Shown here: positions 34,365-43,289 of the stretch, one piece after another
How the letters are laid out: each line of letters opens with the position of its first letter
Numbering within the stretch: the stretch's first letter is position 1
Source: Reyranella sp. CPCC 100927
GTDB taxonomy: Bacteria; Pseudomonadota; Alphaproteobacteria; Reyranellales; Reyranellaceae
Assembly (NCBI RefSeq): GCF_007859315.1
Contig: NZ_VOHA01000012.1
Location: forward strand, 62,001 to 126,000
Reading direction: 5' to 3'
DNA length: 64,000 nt
Notes under the pieces: model-generated
What the model was told of the DNA's origin: nothing
The model's database searches: none
What the model saw: the letters and a program-made list of their open reading frames with translations, nothing else
Made by a program: the position numbers and the translations under genes

Positions 34365-35987
34365 ATGGGATTGACGCGTCGCGGCGGCCTGAAAGCCGCC
34401 CTGGGAACTGCCTTTGGCGGTGTCATCAACACGGCGCTGCCGGGCACCGCCGGTGCGCAGTCGCGCGCCGAAACCCTGCGCCAGGTCATGGGCGGCACCA
34501 TCAACACGCTGGATGCGACCACACCGGGCGCGACCCGCGAGGCCTTCGGCGCCGGCATGGCCATTTACGACCGGCTGGCCTCGTTCGGGCGCAAACAGGC
34601 TGACGGGGTCTGGACTTTCGACTTCGACAACATCCGCGGCGAACTGGCGGACAAGATCGACCGCTCGGCGGATGGCCGCGCGTTCACATTCCACCTTCGC
34701 CAGGGCGCGACCTGGCATGACGGCACGCCTGTCACGGCGGCCGACGTCAAATGGTCGCTTGATCGCGCCGTATCGGCAAAGTCGCTCTCCGCCGCGCAGG
34801 TCGCGACCGGCTCGCTCACCAAGCCCGACCAGTTCCGCATCGCGGGGGACCACGCGGTCGAGGTCATGCTGGACAAACCGGACCGCCTCGCCCTGGCCAA
34901 TCTGTGCACGGCGCTCTCGCCCATGATCAACAGCACGCTGGCCAAGAAGCATGCGACGGCCGACGATCCGTGGGCGCAAGCCTGGCTGAAGGAGAACACG
35001 GCGGCGGGCGGCGCCTACATGGTCGAAAGCCATCGGCCGGGCCAGCAAACGATCTTGCGGCGCCACGACGCCTGGAAAGGCGGCGCCGACGGCAAACCAT
35101 CGTTCTTCCGGCGCATCATCGTCCAGACGGTGCCGGAAGCCGCGACACGCGCCAACCTGCTGGAGCGTGGCGATGCCGATCTGTCGATCGACTTGCAGGC
35201 GAGCGACATTTCTGCCCTGCAGGCACGCGGCAAGGTGAAGCTGGTTGCCATACCGCAGACCAACGGCTTTACCGGCATCGTGTTCAACACGCGCGTGGCA
35301 CCGTTCGACAACGTCAAGGTACGCCAGGCCATCGCCGCAGCCCTGCCTTACGACGACATGTACAAGGCGGCATTGTTCGGTCGCGGCCGGACATTGTTCG
35401 GCGCCGACTGGAGCGAAGCGCCGAGTTCTGCATTCCCGCAGAAGCTGCCGCTGCGCACGGACCTCGCCCAGGCCAAAGCGCTGCTGGCGGAAGCCGACAT
35501 GGCCAGCGGCTTTTCCACCACCTTCGCCTTCGCGGCGGGCGCTGCCGCCACCGCGGAACCAGCAGCAGCACTGATCAAGGAAGCGCTTGCCAAGATCGGA
35601 ATCGACGTCTCGATCCAGAAGATGCCGGATGCGCAGATGACAACCATGGCGGTCGAGCGGCGCCTGGCGTTCTTCATCGAGTCGGGTACGGCCTGGCTGC
35701 CGGCGCCGGATTACTTCATTCGCACCTATTTCAGCGGCGATCAGCGCTGGAACTTCAGCGGCTACAAGAATGCCGAGCTCGACTCGCTGGTCCAGGCGGC
35801 ACGGTTCGAGACCGACGCCGCCAAGTACGATGCCGCCTGCAGGCGGATGATCACGATCGTGGCCCAGGAAAAGCCGACCCTGATGCTGTGGCAGCCCAAT
35901 CAGGACGCGGTGATGGCGCCGAACATGGAGGGCTTCACCTATTGGTTCCACCGCCAAGTGGATTATCGAGATCTGCGGCGAGCGTGA
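34365..35987 (+). CDS. Dipeptide/oligopeptide-type ABC transporter substrate-binding protein
   Basis: 540 residues. Export signal MGLTRRGGLKAALGTAFGGV with cleavage near AGAQS. Family 5 binding-protein features: FTFHLRQGATWHDGTPVTAADVKWSLDR near residue 105, GAYMVESHRPGQQTILRR near 218, RQAIAAALPYDDMYK near 319. First gene of an operon with two permeases, a fused ATPase and hydantoinase/oxoprolinase subunits, so the cargo may be a peptide, a hydantoin or a lactam. Confidence 0.9.
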   Translation: MGLTRRGGLKAALGTAFGGVINTALPGTAGAQSRAETLRQVMGGTINTLDATTPGATREAFGAGMAIYDRLASFGRKQADGVWTFDFDNIRGELADKIDRSADGRAFTFHLRQGATWHDGTPVTAADVKWSLDRAVSAKSLSAAQVATGSLTKPDQFRIAGDHAVEVMLDKPDRLALANLCTALSPMINSTLAKKHATADDPWAQAWLKENTAAGGAYMVESHRPGQQTILRRHDAWKGGADGKPSFFRRIIVQTVPEAATRANLLERGDADLSIDLQASDISALQARGKVKLVAIPQTNGFTGIVFNTRVAPFDNVKVRQAIAAALPYDDMYKAALFGRGRTLFGADWSEAPSSAFPQKLPLRTDLAQAKALLAEADMASGFSTTFAFAAGAAATAEPAAALIKEALAKIGIDVSIQKMPDAQMTTMAVERRLAFFIESGTAWLPAPDYFIRTYFSGDQRWNFSGYKNAELDSLVQAARFETDAAKYDAACRRMITIVAQEKPTLMLWQPNQDAVMAPNMEGFTYWFHRQVDYRDLRRA

Positions 35988-35989
35988 GC

Positions 35990-37021
35990 ATGGCTGTGTT
36001 CCGGAGCATCGGCCGGCGGGTCGGGAGGCGGTTCGTGGCCTCCCTGCCCGCGTTGCTGGGCGTGGTCGTCTTCACGTTCCTGCTGATGCGCGTACTGCCG
36101 GGCGATCCGGCCGCGTTTTTCGCGTCGGGCCCCAACGCCGGGCAGGAGGAGATCGACGAACTGCGACGCCAGCTCGGCCTCGACCGCCCCATCCCGGAAC
36201 AGCTCGTTCGCTATCTCTACGACATCGCAACCGGCCATCTCGGACGCTCGATCACCACCGGCCAACCCGTGGTGCGCGATCTCGCGGAGCGGCTGCCGGC
36301 ATCGCTCGAGCTCAGCCTCTGTGGCCTGGTGCTGGCGTTGGCTTTGGCGCTTCCGCTGGGGATCATCGCAGCACTGAGACCGGGCTCGCCGATCGACCAT
36401 GGCGTGCGCTTCCTCTGTACGCTGGGCGTCTGCGTGCCCACGTTCGTGTCCGGCCTGCTGCTGATCTATGCCTTCTACGTCCTGCTGGGCATCGCACCGG
36501 ATCCGACCGGCCGCCTGGACATCTTCGCGGCAGCGCCGCCAGACATCACCGGATTCCTGATGATCGATTTCGTGCTGGTGGGCGACCTGGCCGGCTTGCG
36601 CGCCGCGGCCGCGCAGCTGCTGTTGCCGGCGATCACCATGGCCCTGTTCGTCCTGGCGCCGCTCGCCCGCATGACACGCGCGTCCCTCATGACGGTGCTG
36701 GGCAGCGACTTCATCCGCACCGCGCGGTCGATCGGCATGACGCCCTGGCGCGTGATCATGGTCTACGCGCTGCGCAACGCGCTGCTGCCGGTACTGACCA
36801 TCGTGGGCATCGTCTTCTCGACCATGCTGGGCGCCAACGTGCTGGTCGAGAAAGTGTTCTCCTGGCCGGGCATCGGATCTTACGCGCTCGATGCGCTGGT
36901 CGCCTCCGACTATGCGCCCGTGCAGGGCTTCGTGCTGCTGATCGCCGTGCTCTTCGTGATCGTGAACCTCACCATCGACATTCTCTACGGCATTGCCGAC
37001 CCACGCGTATCGATCGAATGA
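35990..37021 (+). CDS. Dipeptide-type ABC transporter permease (DppB-like)
   Basis: 343 residues from ATG 35990, 2 nt after the previous stop. N-terminal helix FVASLPALLGVVVFTFLLMRVLPGDP is the DppB signature (about residues 13-38). Six hydrophobic segments. The EAA loop RTARSIGMTPWRVIMVYALRNALLPVLT is near 244. Its TGA overlaps the next ATG. Confidence 0.92.
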   Translation: MAVFRSIGRRVGRRFVASLPALLGVVVFTFLLMRVLPGDPAAFFASGPNAGQEEIDELRRQLGLDRPIPEQLVRYLYDIATGHLGRSITTGQPVVRDLAERLPASLELSLCGLVLALALALPLGIIAALRPGSPIDHGVRFLCTLGVCVPTFVSGLLLIYAFYVLLGIAPDPTGRLDIFAAAPPDITGFLMIDFVLVGDLAGLRAAAAQLLLPAITMALFVLAPLARMTRASLMTVLGSDFIRTARSIGMTPWRVIMVYALRNALLPVLTIVGIVFSTMLGANVLVEKVFSWPGIGSYALDALVASDYAPVQGFVLLIAVLFVIVNLTIDILYGIADPRVSIE

Positions 37022-37863
37022 ACGCCACCCTCCGCCATACCGGCTGGGTGCTGCGCAGCAACCCGGTCACGACCTTCGCCGCCGGCGGCGCCCTGGCGAT
37101 GGTGATTGTCGCCATCCTGTCGCCCTGGATCGCGCCCTTCGATCCAGTCGCATCGAACGTGCCCAATGCCCTGCAGCCGCCGTCGCTGACCCACTGGGCC
37201 GGGACCGACCAGTTGGGGCGCGATATCTTCAGCCGGCTCATTGCCGCGGCAAAGCTTGATCTCGCCATCGCGGCATCCGCCGTCGGACTGTCGTTTGCGG
37301 TCGGTGCGGTGATCGGCAGCTTCTGCGGCTATCGCGGCGGACGACTCGATCGCGCGGTCGGCCGGATCGTCGACGTGCTCATGGCCTTCCCGCTGTTCGT
37401 GCTGGCCATGGCGCTCGTCGCGGCCTTGGGCAATCGGGTCGAGAACATCATCATCGCGACCGCGATCATCAACCTGCCCTTCTATATCCGCTTCGCGCGT
37501 GCCGAGGTGAATGTGCGCCGCAATGCCGGCTGGGTCGAGGCGGCGCGCGCCGGCGGCGACAGTCACATGTCGATCGTGCTGCACTTCCTGCTGCCGAATA
37601 TCCTGCCGACGATGGCTGTGCAGATCTCGCTCAACCTGGGCTGGGCGATCCTCAATGCAGCAGGTCTCTCCTTCCTCGGCCTTGGCGTACAGGCGCCGAC
37701 TCCCGAATGGGGCATCATGGTGGCCGAGGGTGCGCGCTTCATCAGCACCGGCCAGTGGTGGCTGGTCACTTTCCCCGGTCTGGCGCTGATGCTGGCGGTT
37801 CTCTGCTTCAATCTGCTGGGCGATGGCCTGCGTGACATCCTCGATCCGAGGATGCGCACGTGA
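37018..37863 (+). CDS. Dipeptide-type ABC transporter permease (DppC-like)
   Basis: 281 residues with an ATGA overlap to the upstream permease. WAGTDQLGRDIFSRLIAAAKLDL near residue 61 is the DppC signature. The EAA loop VEAARAGGDSHMSIVLHFLLPNILP is near 172. It overlaps the fused ATPase gene by 4 nt (GTGA). Confidence 0.92.
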   Translation: MNATLRHTGWVLRSNPVTTFAAGGALAMVIVAILSPWIAPFDPVASNVPNALQPPSLTHWAGTDQLGRDIFSRLIAAAKLDLAIAASAVGLSFAVGAVIGSFCGYRGGRLDRAVGRIVDVLMAFPLFVLAMALVAALGNRVENIIIATAIINLPFYIRFARAEVNVRRNAGWVEAARAGGDSHMSIVLHFLLPNILPTMAVQISLNLGWAILNAAGLSFLGLGVQAPTPEWGIMVAEGARFISTGQWWLVTFPGLALMLAVLCFNLLGDGLRDILDPRMRT

Positions 37864-39521
37864 GCGGCCCCCTGCTCCAGGTCGAGGATCTGCATGTGTC
37901 GTTCAGCACGCGCGGCGGCATCGTTGAGGCCGTGCGCGGTATTTCGTTCAGCGTCGCGCCGGGCAAGACCCTGGCTATCGTGGGCGAAAGCGGATCGGGC
38001 AAATCGGTAACGGCCTATGCCGTAACGCAGCTGCTCGACACATCGGCCCGCATTGCGCGCGGACAGATCCGGTTCCGCGGCCAAGACATCACCCGCGCCG
38101 ACGCCGCGCAGATGCAGGCCCTGCGTGGCGCCGCCGTATCGATGGTGTTCCAAAGTCCACGCTCGGCGCTCAATCCGATCCGAAGCATCGGCCGGCAGAT
38201 CATGGACGCAGTGGGCGCGCACCACGCCCTGCCCAAAGCGGCGCAACGGGCACGCGCGCTCGAGTTGCTCCAGGCGGTGCGTATCCCGGAAGATCGCTTC
38301 GATGCTTATCCCGGTGAGCTCTCCGGCGGCATGTGCCAACGCGTTCTGATCGCCATGGCGATCGCCGGTAGCCCCGCGCTGCTGATTGCCGACGAGCCGA
38401 CCACTGGCCTGGACGTCACGACGCAGAAAGCGGTGATGGACCTGCTCGCACGCTTGATCGTCGAGCGCAACATGTCGCTGATCCTCATCACCCACGATCT
38501 TGGCCTTGCCGCGCAATACTGCGCCGACGTGGCCGTGATGCAGCAGGGCAAGATGGTGGAACAGGCGCCGGCGGCAGCGCTGTTCCGTAACCCGCAGCAT
38601 GAATACACCCGGAAACTGGTGGCCGCCTCGCCGACGTTCAACTCCACCGTGGCGGATCTGGTGAGTGCCATGCCGGCCACCGACAGGCCTGGTTGCCGGC
38701 CTGAACGAAGCGTGGAGCGCCGGGAAGGCAGCACGGCGCCGCTGCTGGAAGCGCACAATCTGATCAAACGTTACGCCAACGCAACGGCCGTCGGCGACGT
38801 CTCCTTCAGCCTGAAGCGGGGCGAGAGCCTGGGCGTTGTGGGCGAATCCGGCTCCGGCAAGAGCACGATCTCGCGCATGGTCTGCCGGCTGATCGACCAG
38901 GACGGCGGGCGGATCGTGTTCAACGGCAGCGATATTGGGACCATACCAGCCCGCGACTTTCACGCATCGCCGCTGCGACGCGACATCCAGATCGTCTTTC
39001 AGGATCCGCACGACAGCCTCAACCCGCGGTTCAGCGCCTTCGACTGCATTGCGCATCCCGTCCGGCGCCTGCTGAAGCTGACGGGCACCGCGCTCCAGCG
39101 ACGCGTTGCGGAAAGCGCCGAGCGCTGCGGACTGTCGCCTGACCTCCTGCCGCGTTTCCCGCATCAGCTCTCCGGCGGGCAAAAGGCACGCATCGGTATC
39201 GCGCGTGCGATCGCCGTGGAGCCGCGCCTGCTCGTGCTCGACGAGCCGACCGCCGCACTCGACGTTTCCGTCCAGGCGATCGTCCTCAAGCTGCTGGACG
39301 ATCTGCGCCGGGATGAAGGGCTGGCCTTTCTGTTCGTCAGCCACGACCTGAACGTGGTGCGCATGATGTGCGAGCACATCATCGTCATGCGCCAGGGCCA
39401 GATCGTCGAGAGTGGCGCCAGCAAGGGCCTTTTCGCCGCCCCCAAAGCCGCGTACACGCGCGATCTGCTGGCGGCCATTCCACACTTCGAGCCCGAACCT
39501 GTCCTGGCAGCCGAAGCCTGA
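37860..39521 (+). CDS. Fused dipeptide-type ABC ATPase (DppD-DppF in one chain)
   Basis: 553 residues starting at GTG 37860. Two complete nucleotide-binding domains. The first (about 1-260) has GESGSGKSVTAYAV near 41, LSGGMCQRVLIAMAIAG near 155 and LLIADEPTTGLDVTTQK; the second (about 295-553) has GESGSGKSTISRMV near 327, LSGGQKARIGIARAIAVEP near 439 and LVLDEPTAALDVSVQ. Standard Dpp systems encode these separately; fused versions occur in alphaproteobacterial glutathione/peptide-type importers. It powers the permease pair upstream. Confidence 0.92.
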   Translation: MSGPLLQVEDLHVSFSTRGGIVEAVRGISFSVAPGKTLAIVGESGSGKSVTAYAVTQLLDTSARIARGQIRFRGQDITRADAAQMQALRGAAVSMVFQSPRSALNPIRSIGRQIMDAVGAHHALPKAAQRARALELLQAVRIPEDRFDAYPGELSGGMCQRVLIAMAIAGSPALLIADEPTTGLDVTTQKAVMDLLARLIVERNMSLILITHDLGLAAQYCADVAVMQQGKMVEQAPAAALFRNPQHEYTRKLVAASPTFNSTVADLVSAMPATDRPGCRPERSVERREGSTAPLLEAHNLIKRYANATAVGDVSFSLKRGESLGVVGESGSGKSTISRMVCRLIDQDGGRIVFNGSDIGTIPARDFHASPLRRDIQIVFQDPHDSLNPRFSAFDCIAHPVRRLLKLTGTALQRRVAESAERCGLSPDLLPRFPHQLSGGQKARIGIARAIAVEPRLLVLDEPTAALDVSVQAIVLKLLDDLRRDEGLAFLFVSHDLNVVRMMCEHIIVMRQGQIVESGASKGLFAAPKAAYTRDLLAAIPHFEPEPVLAAEA

Positions 39522-39543
39522 CGGACGAGCACACATCGAGGAG

Positions 39544-41556
39544 ATGACGCAGTTGCAACAGAGGATCTGGGACATCGGCACCGACATCGGCGGCACGTTC
39601 ACCGATATCATCGCCGTTCGCACCGGCACCAACGAGACCCGCATCGCCAAGGTGCCGTCCCGCCCCGATGCGCCGGTGCGCGCCATGCTGGAAGCCTTGG
39701 CCGCGGTCGGACTGTCCGCCAATGACGTGCGCCGCTTCGTGCACGGCACCACGCGGGTCACCAACGCGCTCGTCGAGGAACGGCTGCCTAAGGTGGCGCT
39801 GGTCGCCACGGCTGGCTTCGAGGATGTCCTGGAGATCGGCCGCTACCGCCGCCAGGAACTCTACCGGCTCGACGTTCCACCCAAGATGCCGCCGCTGGTG
39901 CCGCCGGCCTATTGCTTCGGCCTGAAGGAACGGCTGGATCACACGGGTGTCGTGCTCGAGCCGCTGGGCGAGGACGAGATCCGGCGCCTCCTCGGCTGGC
40001 TGCGCGCGAACGAGATCCAGAGCGTCGCGATCAGCCTGCTGCATTCGTACGCCAACCCGGTTCACGAAAAGATGCTGGCCGAACGGCTGGCCGGCATCGT
40101 GCCGCATGTCTGCACATCGCACGAGATCAACCCCGAGGCGCGCGAGTACGAGCGCGCGTCGTCGACCGTCTTCAACGCGGCAGCCATGCCCATCGCGGTC
40201 GAATATCTGACGGAGCTGGAAGAGAAGCTGCCGCTGGGGCCCAGCCTCCAGGTATTTCATTCGGCCGGCGCCATGGTGCCCGTGCCGGTCGTGAAGCGTC
40301 GACCACTGGTCATGGCCATGTCGGGTCCGGCTGCCGGCGTTTCGGCCTCCGCCCGCATCGCGCGTGACCTCAATCGCGCCCGCGTGCTGACCTTCGACAT
40401 GGGCGGTACGACCACCGATGTCTGCCTGATCGTCGATGGCGCTGCCGAAATGACCGATACGCGCATGATCGGCGGTCGGCCGCTGCGCCAACCGATGCTG
40501 GCCGTGCATTCGATCGGCGCGGGCGGCGGCTCGATCGTGCGGCTGGGCCCCGGTGGGCTTACGGTCGGTCCGCAAAGCGCCGGCTCCGTACCCGGACCGG
40601 CCTGCTACGGCCGTGGCGGCGCGCAGCCCACCATCACCGATGCCAACGCCGTGCTGGGCTATCTCGACCCCGAGGCGCGGCTGGGCGACTCGATCCAGCT
40701 CGATGTCGCGGCGGCACGCCGCGCCATCGCACCGATCGCCCAGGCACTCGACCTGGGCATCGCCGAGACCGCATTGGGGATCCTCCGGGTCGCCAACGCC
40801 GCCATGGCCCGTGCGCTGCGACGCGTGACGGTCGAGCGCGGCGTCGATGGGCGCGACTGCACGCTGCTGGCCTTCGGCGGCGGCGGGCCGATGCATGCGA
40901 CCGGACTGGCCGAGATATACGGACTGAACGAGATCATCGTTCCGGCAGCGTCGAGCGCCTTCTCCGCGTTGGGCTGCCTCACGGCCGACTTCAGCTTCCT
41001 GCAGCAACGCACCGTGCGCATGCCGCTCGACGACTTTCCGGCCAGCGCCTTCTCGGAGCGTATCGCCGACCTGGTGCGGGAGGCGACGACACCGCTCATC
41101 GCCAACGGCGTCGCGGCCAAGGATATCGCCGTCGAGTATGTCGCACTGATGCGCTATGCCGCTCAAAGCGACAGCCTGCCCGTGCCGTTTGCCATGCCGC
41201 TCGACATTCATGTGCTGAAGGCCGATTTCCATAGCCGGCACCAGGACCTGTTCGGCTATGCGACGGCCGAGCCCTGCGTCATCGAATCGCTGCGGATTCA
41301 GGCTGTGAAGGCCTCGTCCACGCCGTTTTCGCGGCCCGATGTCGGCCGCCCACCCGTCAAGGCCCGCAGCCGCGATTGCATCTTCGTAGGGGCAACGGCG
41401 GTACCGACCGCGATCCTGCCGCGTGAAACGCTATCGGGAGTCGTTGAAGGCCCGGCCATCATCGAGGATGCCTGGTCCACTGTCGTCGTGTCCCCGGGAT
41501 GGCAGGCGCGGTCGGATGCCACGGGCAACCTTTACCTCACCAGGAGCGCGGCATGA
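39544..41556 (+). CDS. hyuA: Hydantoinase/oxoprolinase subunit A (HyuA family)
   Basis: 670 residues from ATG 39544, with GAGGAG immediately before it. N-terminal Hydant_A_N (GTDIGGTFTDIIAVRTG at residues 11-27) and the ATP-binding actin-like core (VLTFDMGGTTTDVCLIVDGAAE near 281) are clear. GAGGGSIVRLGPGGLTVGPQSAGSVPGPACYGRGG-type sequence follows near 324. With HyuB it would open a hydantoin, 5-oxoproline or N-methylhydantoin ring using ATP. Position after a dipeptide-type importer suggests the importer supplies the cyclic substrate. Confidence 0.9.
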   Translation: MTQLQQRIWDIGTDIGGTFTDIIAVRTGTNETRIAKVPSRPDAPVRAMLEALAAVGLSANDVRRFVHGTTRVTNALVEERLPKVALVATAGFEDVLEIGRYRRQELYRLDVPPKMPPLVPPAYCFGLKERLDHTGVVLEPLGEDEIRRLLGWLRANEIQSVAISLLHSYANPVHEKMLAERLAGIVPHVCTSHEINPEAREYERASSTVFNAAAMPIAVEYLTELEEKLPLGPSLQVFHSAGAMVPVPVVKRRPLVMAMSGPAAGVSASARIARDLNRARVLTFDMGGTTTDVCLIVDGAAEMTDTRMIGGRPLRQPMLAVHSIGAGGGSIVRLGPGGLTVGPQSAGSVPGPACYGRGGAQPTITDANAVLGYLDPEARLGDSIQLDVAAARRAIAPIAQALDLGIAETALGILRVANAAMARALRRVTVERGVDGRDCTLLAFGGGGPMHATGLAEIYGLNEIIVPAASSAFSALGCLTADFSFLQQRTVRMPLDDFPASAFSERIADLVREATTPLIANGVAAKDIAVEYVALMRYAAQSDSLPVPFAMPLDIHVLKADFHSRHQDLFGYATAEPCVIESLRIQAVKASSTPFSRPDVGRPPVKARSRDCIFVGATAVPTAILPRETLSGVVEGPAIIEDAWSTVVVSPGWQARSDATGNLYLTRSAA

Positions 41557-43142
41557 GTTCGCTTGACCCCTTCGTCGTTGAGGTTATCCGCCACGGCCTG
41601 TCGGCTGCCGCGGAGGAAATGAGCCTGGTCATGACCCGCTCGGCACGGTCGCCGCTGCTGCGCGAGGGTGGCGACCTGTCATCGGCGATCACCGATGCAG
41701 ACGGCGGCCTGGTCGGCCAGGGCCGTGACATCCCGATCCATCTCGGCGCCATGGCTTTCACAGTGCGCGAACTGCTGAAAGCTTGCTCGGCTGCCGACAT
41801 GCGCGAGGGCGATGCGATCATCTACAATGTCGGCGCGCTCGGCGGAAACCACCTCAATGACGCGAAGGTGGTGCGCCCCGTCTATGTCGATGGCCGGCTC
41901 ATTGCCTTCGCGCTGAGCCTGGCCCACTGGCCGGACATCGGCGGCACGTGGCCCGGCAGCTACCTGGCTCAGGCCGTGGACACATTCCAGGAGGCGATGC
42001 GCATTCCGCCGGTGCCGATCGCCAGCGCCAAGGGCGTGAACCGGCCGGTGCTCGACTTCATCCTCGCCAATGTGCGCGATCCGGTGGCTTGCGAAGGCGA
42101 TCTCATGGCGCAGCTCGCCGCGACGCGAGCGGCCGAACGGCGCATTCACGAGCTCTGTGCGCAACACGGAACGCAGATTTTCGTCGACACGCTGGCGCGG
42201 CTGCATGATCTCTCCGAAGCCGAGATGCGGGCCGCCATCCAGGAGCTGCCGGACGGCGTCTACGAAGGTGAAGATTTCCTTGATGACGGCGGACCGGACG
42301 GCGCGCCCGCGCGCATCCACGTGCGCATCGAGATCCAGGGCGACGAAGCCACCTTCGATCTGTCGGGCAGCAGCGATCGTGTGCCCAACTTCTGCAACAC
42401 CACACCTTTCATCGCCCGTTCCGCGGTCGCTTACGCAGCCCGCATCATGAGCGGACGGGACATGCAGCAGAATGCCGGGGCACTGCGGCCACTCACCATC
42501 ATCACCCGGCCGGGCTCGATCCTCGAGCCCGGTTGGAATGCCGCCGTGGCCGCCGGCAACCACGAGACATCGATGCGCGTGGTCGACGCCGTCTTCCGCG
42601 CCATGGAACACGTCATCCCCGAACGCCTGTCGGCAGGCGGCCCGGCAACCTCCGGGCTGCTGGCCTTCGCCGAACCACGCCCGGACCAGTCCTGGCGCAT
42701 GCTCTACGAAGTGCACGGCGGCGGTGAAGGCGCCCGTCATGACCGCGATGGCGTGCCGGCGACACGCGTGCATCTCACCAACACGTCCAATACGCCGGCC
42801 GAGGTCATCGAAGCCAACTATGCGATACGCATCGAGCGGCAGGCGATCCGCCGCGGCGCCGGCGGGGGCGGTCAGTTCAAAGGCGGCGACGGCGTGATCC
42901 GCAGTTACCGTGTGCTGGCCCCCAGCATGTGGCTTACCACCTGCGTGGAACGAACGCGGATCTCGCCCTTCGGGCTGAAAGGCGGCGAAGCGGGAAAACC
43001 TTATGTCATCACCCTGCAACGCAATGGCACAACGGAACAACTCTCCGGCAAAGCGAACCTGCTCCTGAAGCAGGATGACGTTGTGACGTTGGAAAGCTGC
43101 GGCGGCGGCGGTTATGGACAGCCGGATGAACGGGCGCGGTAG
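41553..43142 (+). CDS. hyuB: Hydantoinase/oxoprolinase subunit B (HyuB family)
   Basis: 529 residues, coupled to hyuA by an ATGA overlap. LDPFVVEVIRHGLSAAAEEMSLVM is at residues 4-27 and RSPLLREGGDLSSAITDADGGLVGQG near 32. NNVGALGGNHLNDAK-like sequence follows near 92, and GRDMQQNAGALRPL near 304. The glycine-rich IRRGAGGGGQFKGGDG near 430 is family-typical. Partner of HyuA in ATP-dependent lactam hydrolysis. Acetone-carboxylase-like relatives exist, but gene size and pairing favour the oxoprolinase class. Confidence 0.9.
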   Translation: MSSLDPFVVEVIRHGLSAAAEEMSLVMTRSARSPLLREGGDLSSAITDADGGLVGQGRDIPIHLGAMAFTVRELLKACSAADMREGDAIIYNVGALGGNHLNDAKVVRPVYVDGRLIAFALSLAHWPDIGGTWPGSYLAQAVDTFQEAMRIPPVPIASAKGVNRPVLDFILANVRDPVACEGDLMAQLAATRAAERRIHELCAQHGTQIFVDTLARLHDLSEAEMRAAIQELPDGVYEGEDFLDDGGPDGAPARIHVRIEIQGDEATFDLSGSSDRVPNFCNTTPFIARSAVAYAARIMSGRDMQQNAGALRPLTIITRPGSILEPGWNAAVAAGNHETSMRVVDAVFRAMEHVIPERLSAGGPATSGLLAFAEPRPDQSWRMLYEVHGGGEGARHDRDGVPATRVHLTNTSNTPAEVIEANYAIRIERQAIRRGAGGGGQFKGGDGVIRSYRVLAPSMWLTTCVERTRISPFGLKGGEAGKPYVITLQRNGTTEQLSGKANLLLKQDDVVTLESCGGGGYGQPDERAR

Positions 43143-43289
43143 AAGACACGGCGCACAGCGCTCCGAACGGACGCTGGGGACGCGTGACTCTGTCGCGCGT
43201 CTTCTTCCGGGTCAGCGCATGACGCGCCTCGGAGTGGCGCGCCCCCGGCGCATGACCGTTGCGTTGCGGCAGAAATCCCGGGCGTCAGG

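Noticed and set aside
37563-41241. Two long minus-strand open frames opposite the ABC ATPase and hyuA genes
   Set aside because: High-GC antisense shadows; Walker motifs and HyuA signatures lie in the plus frames.
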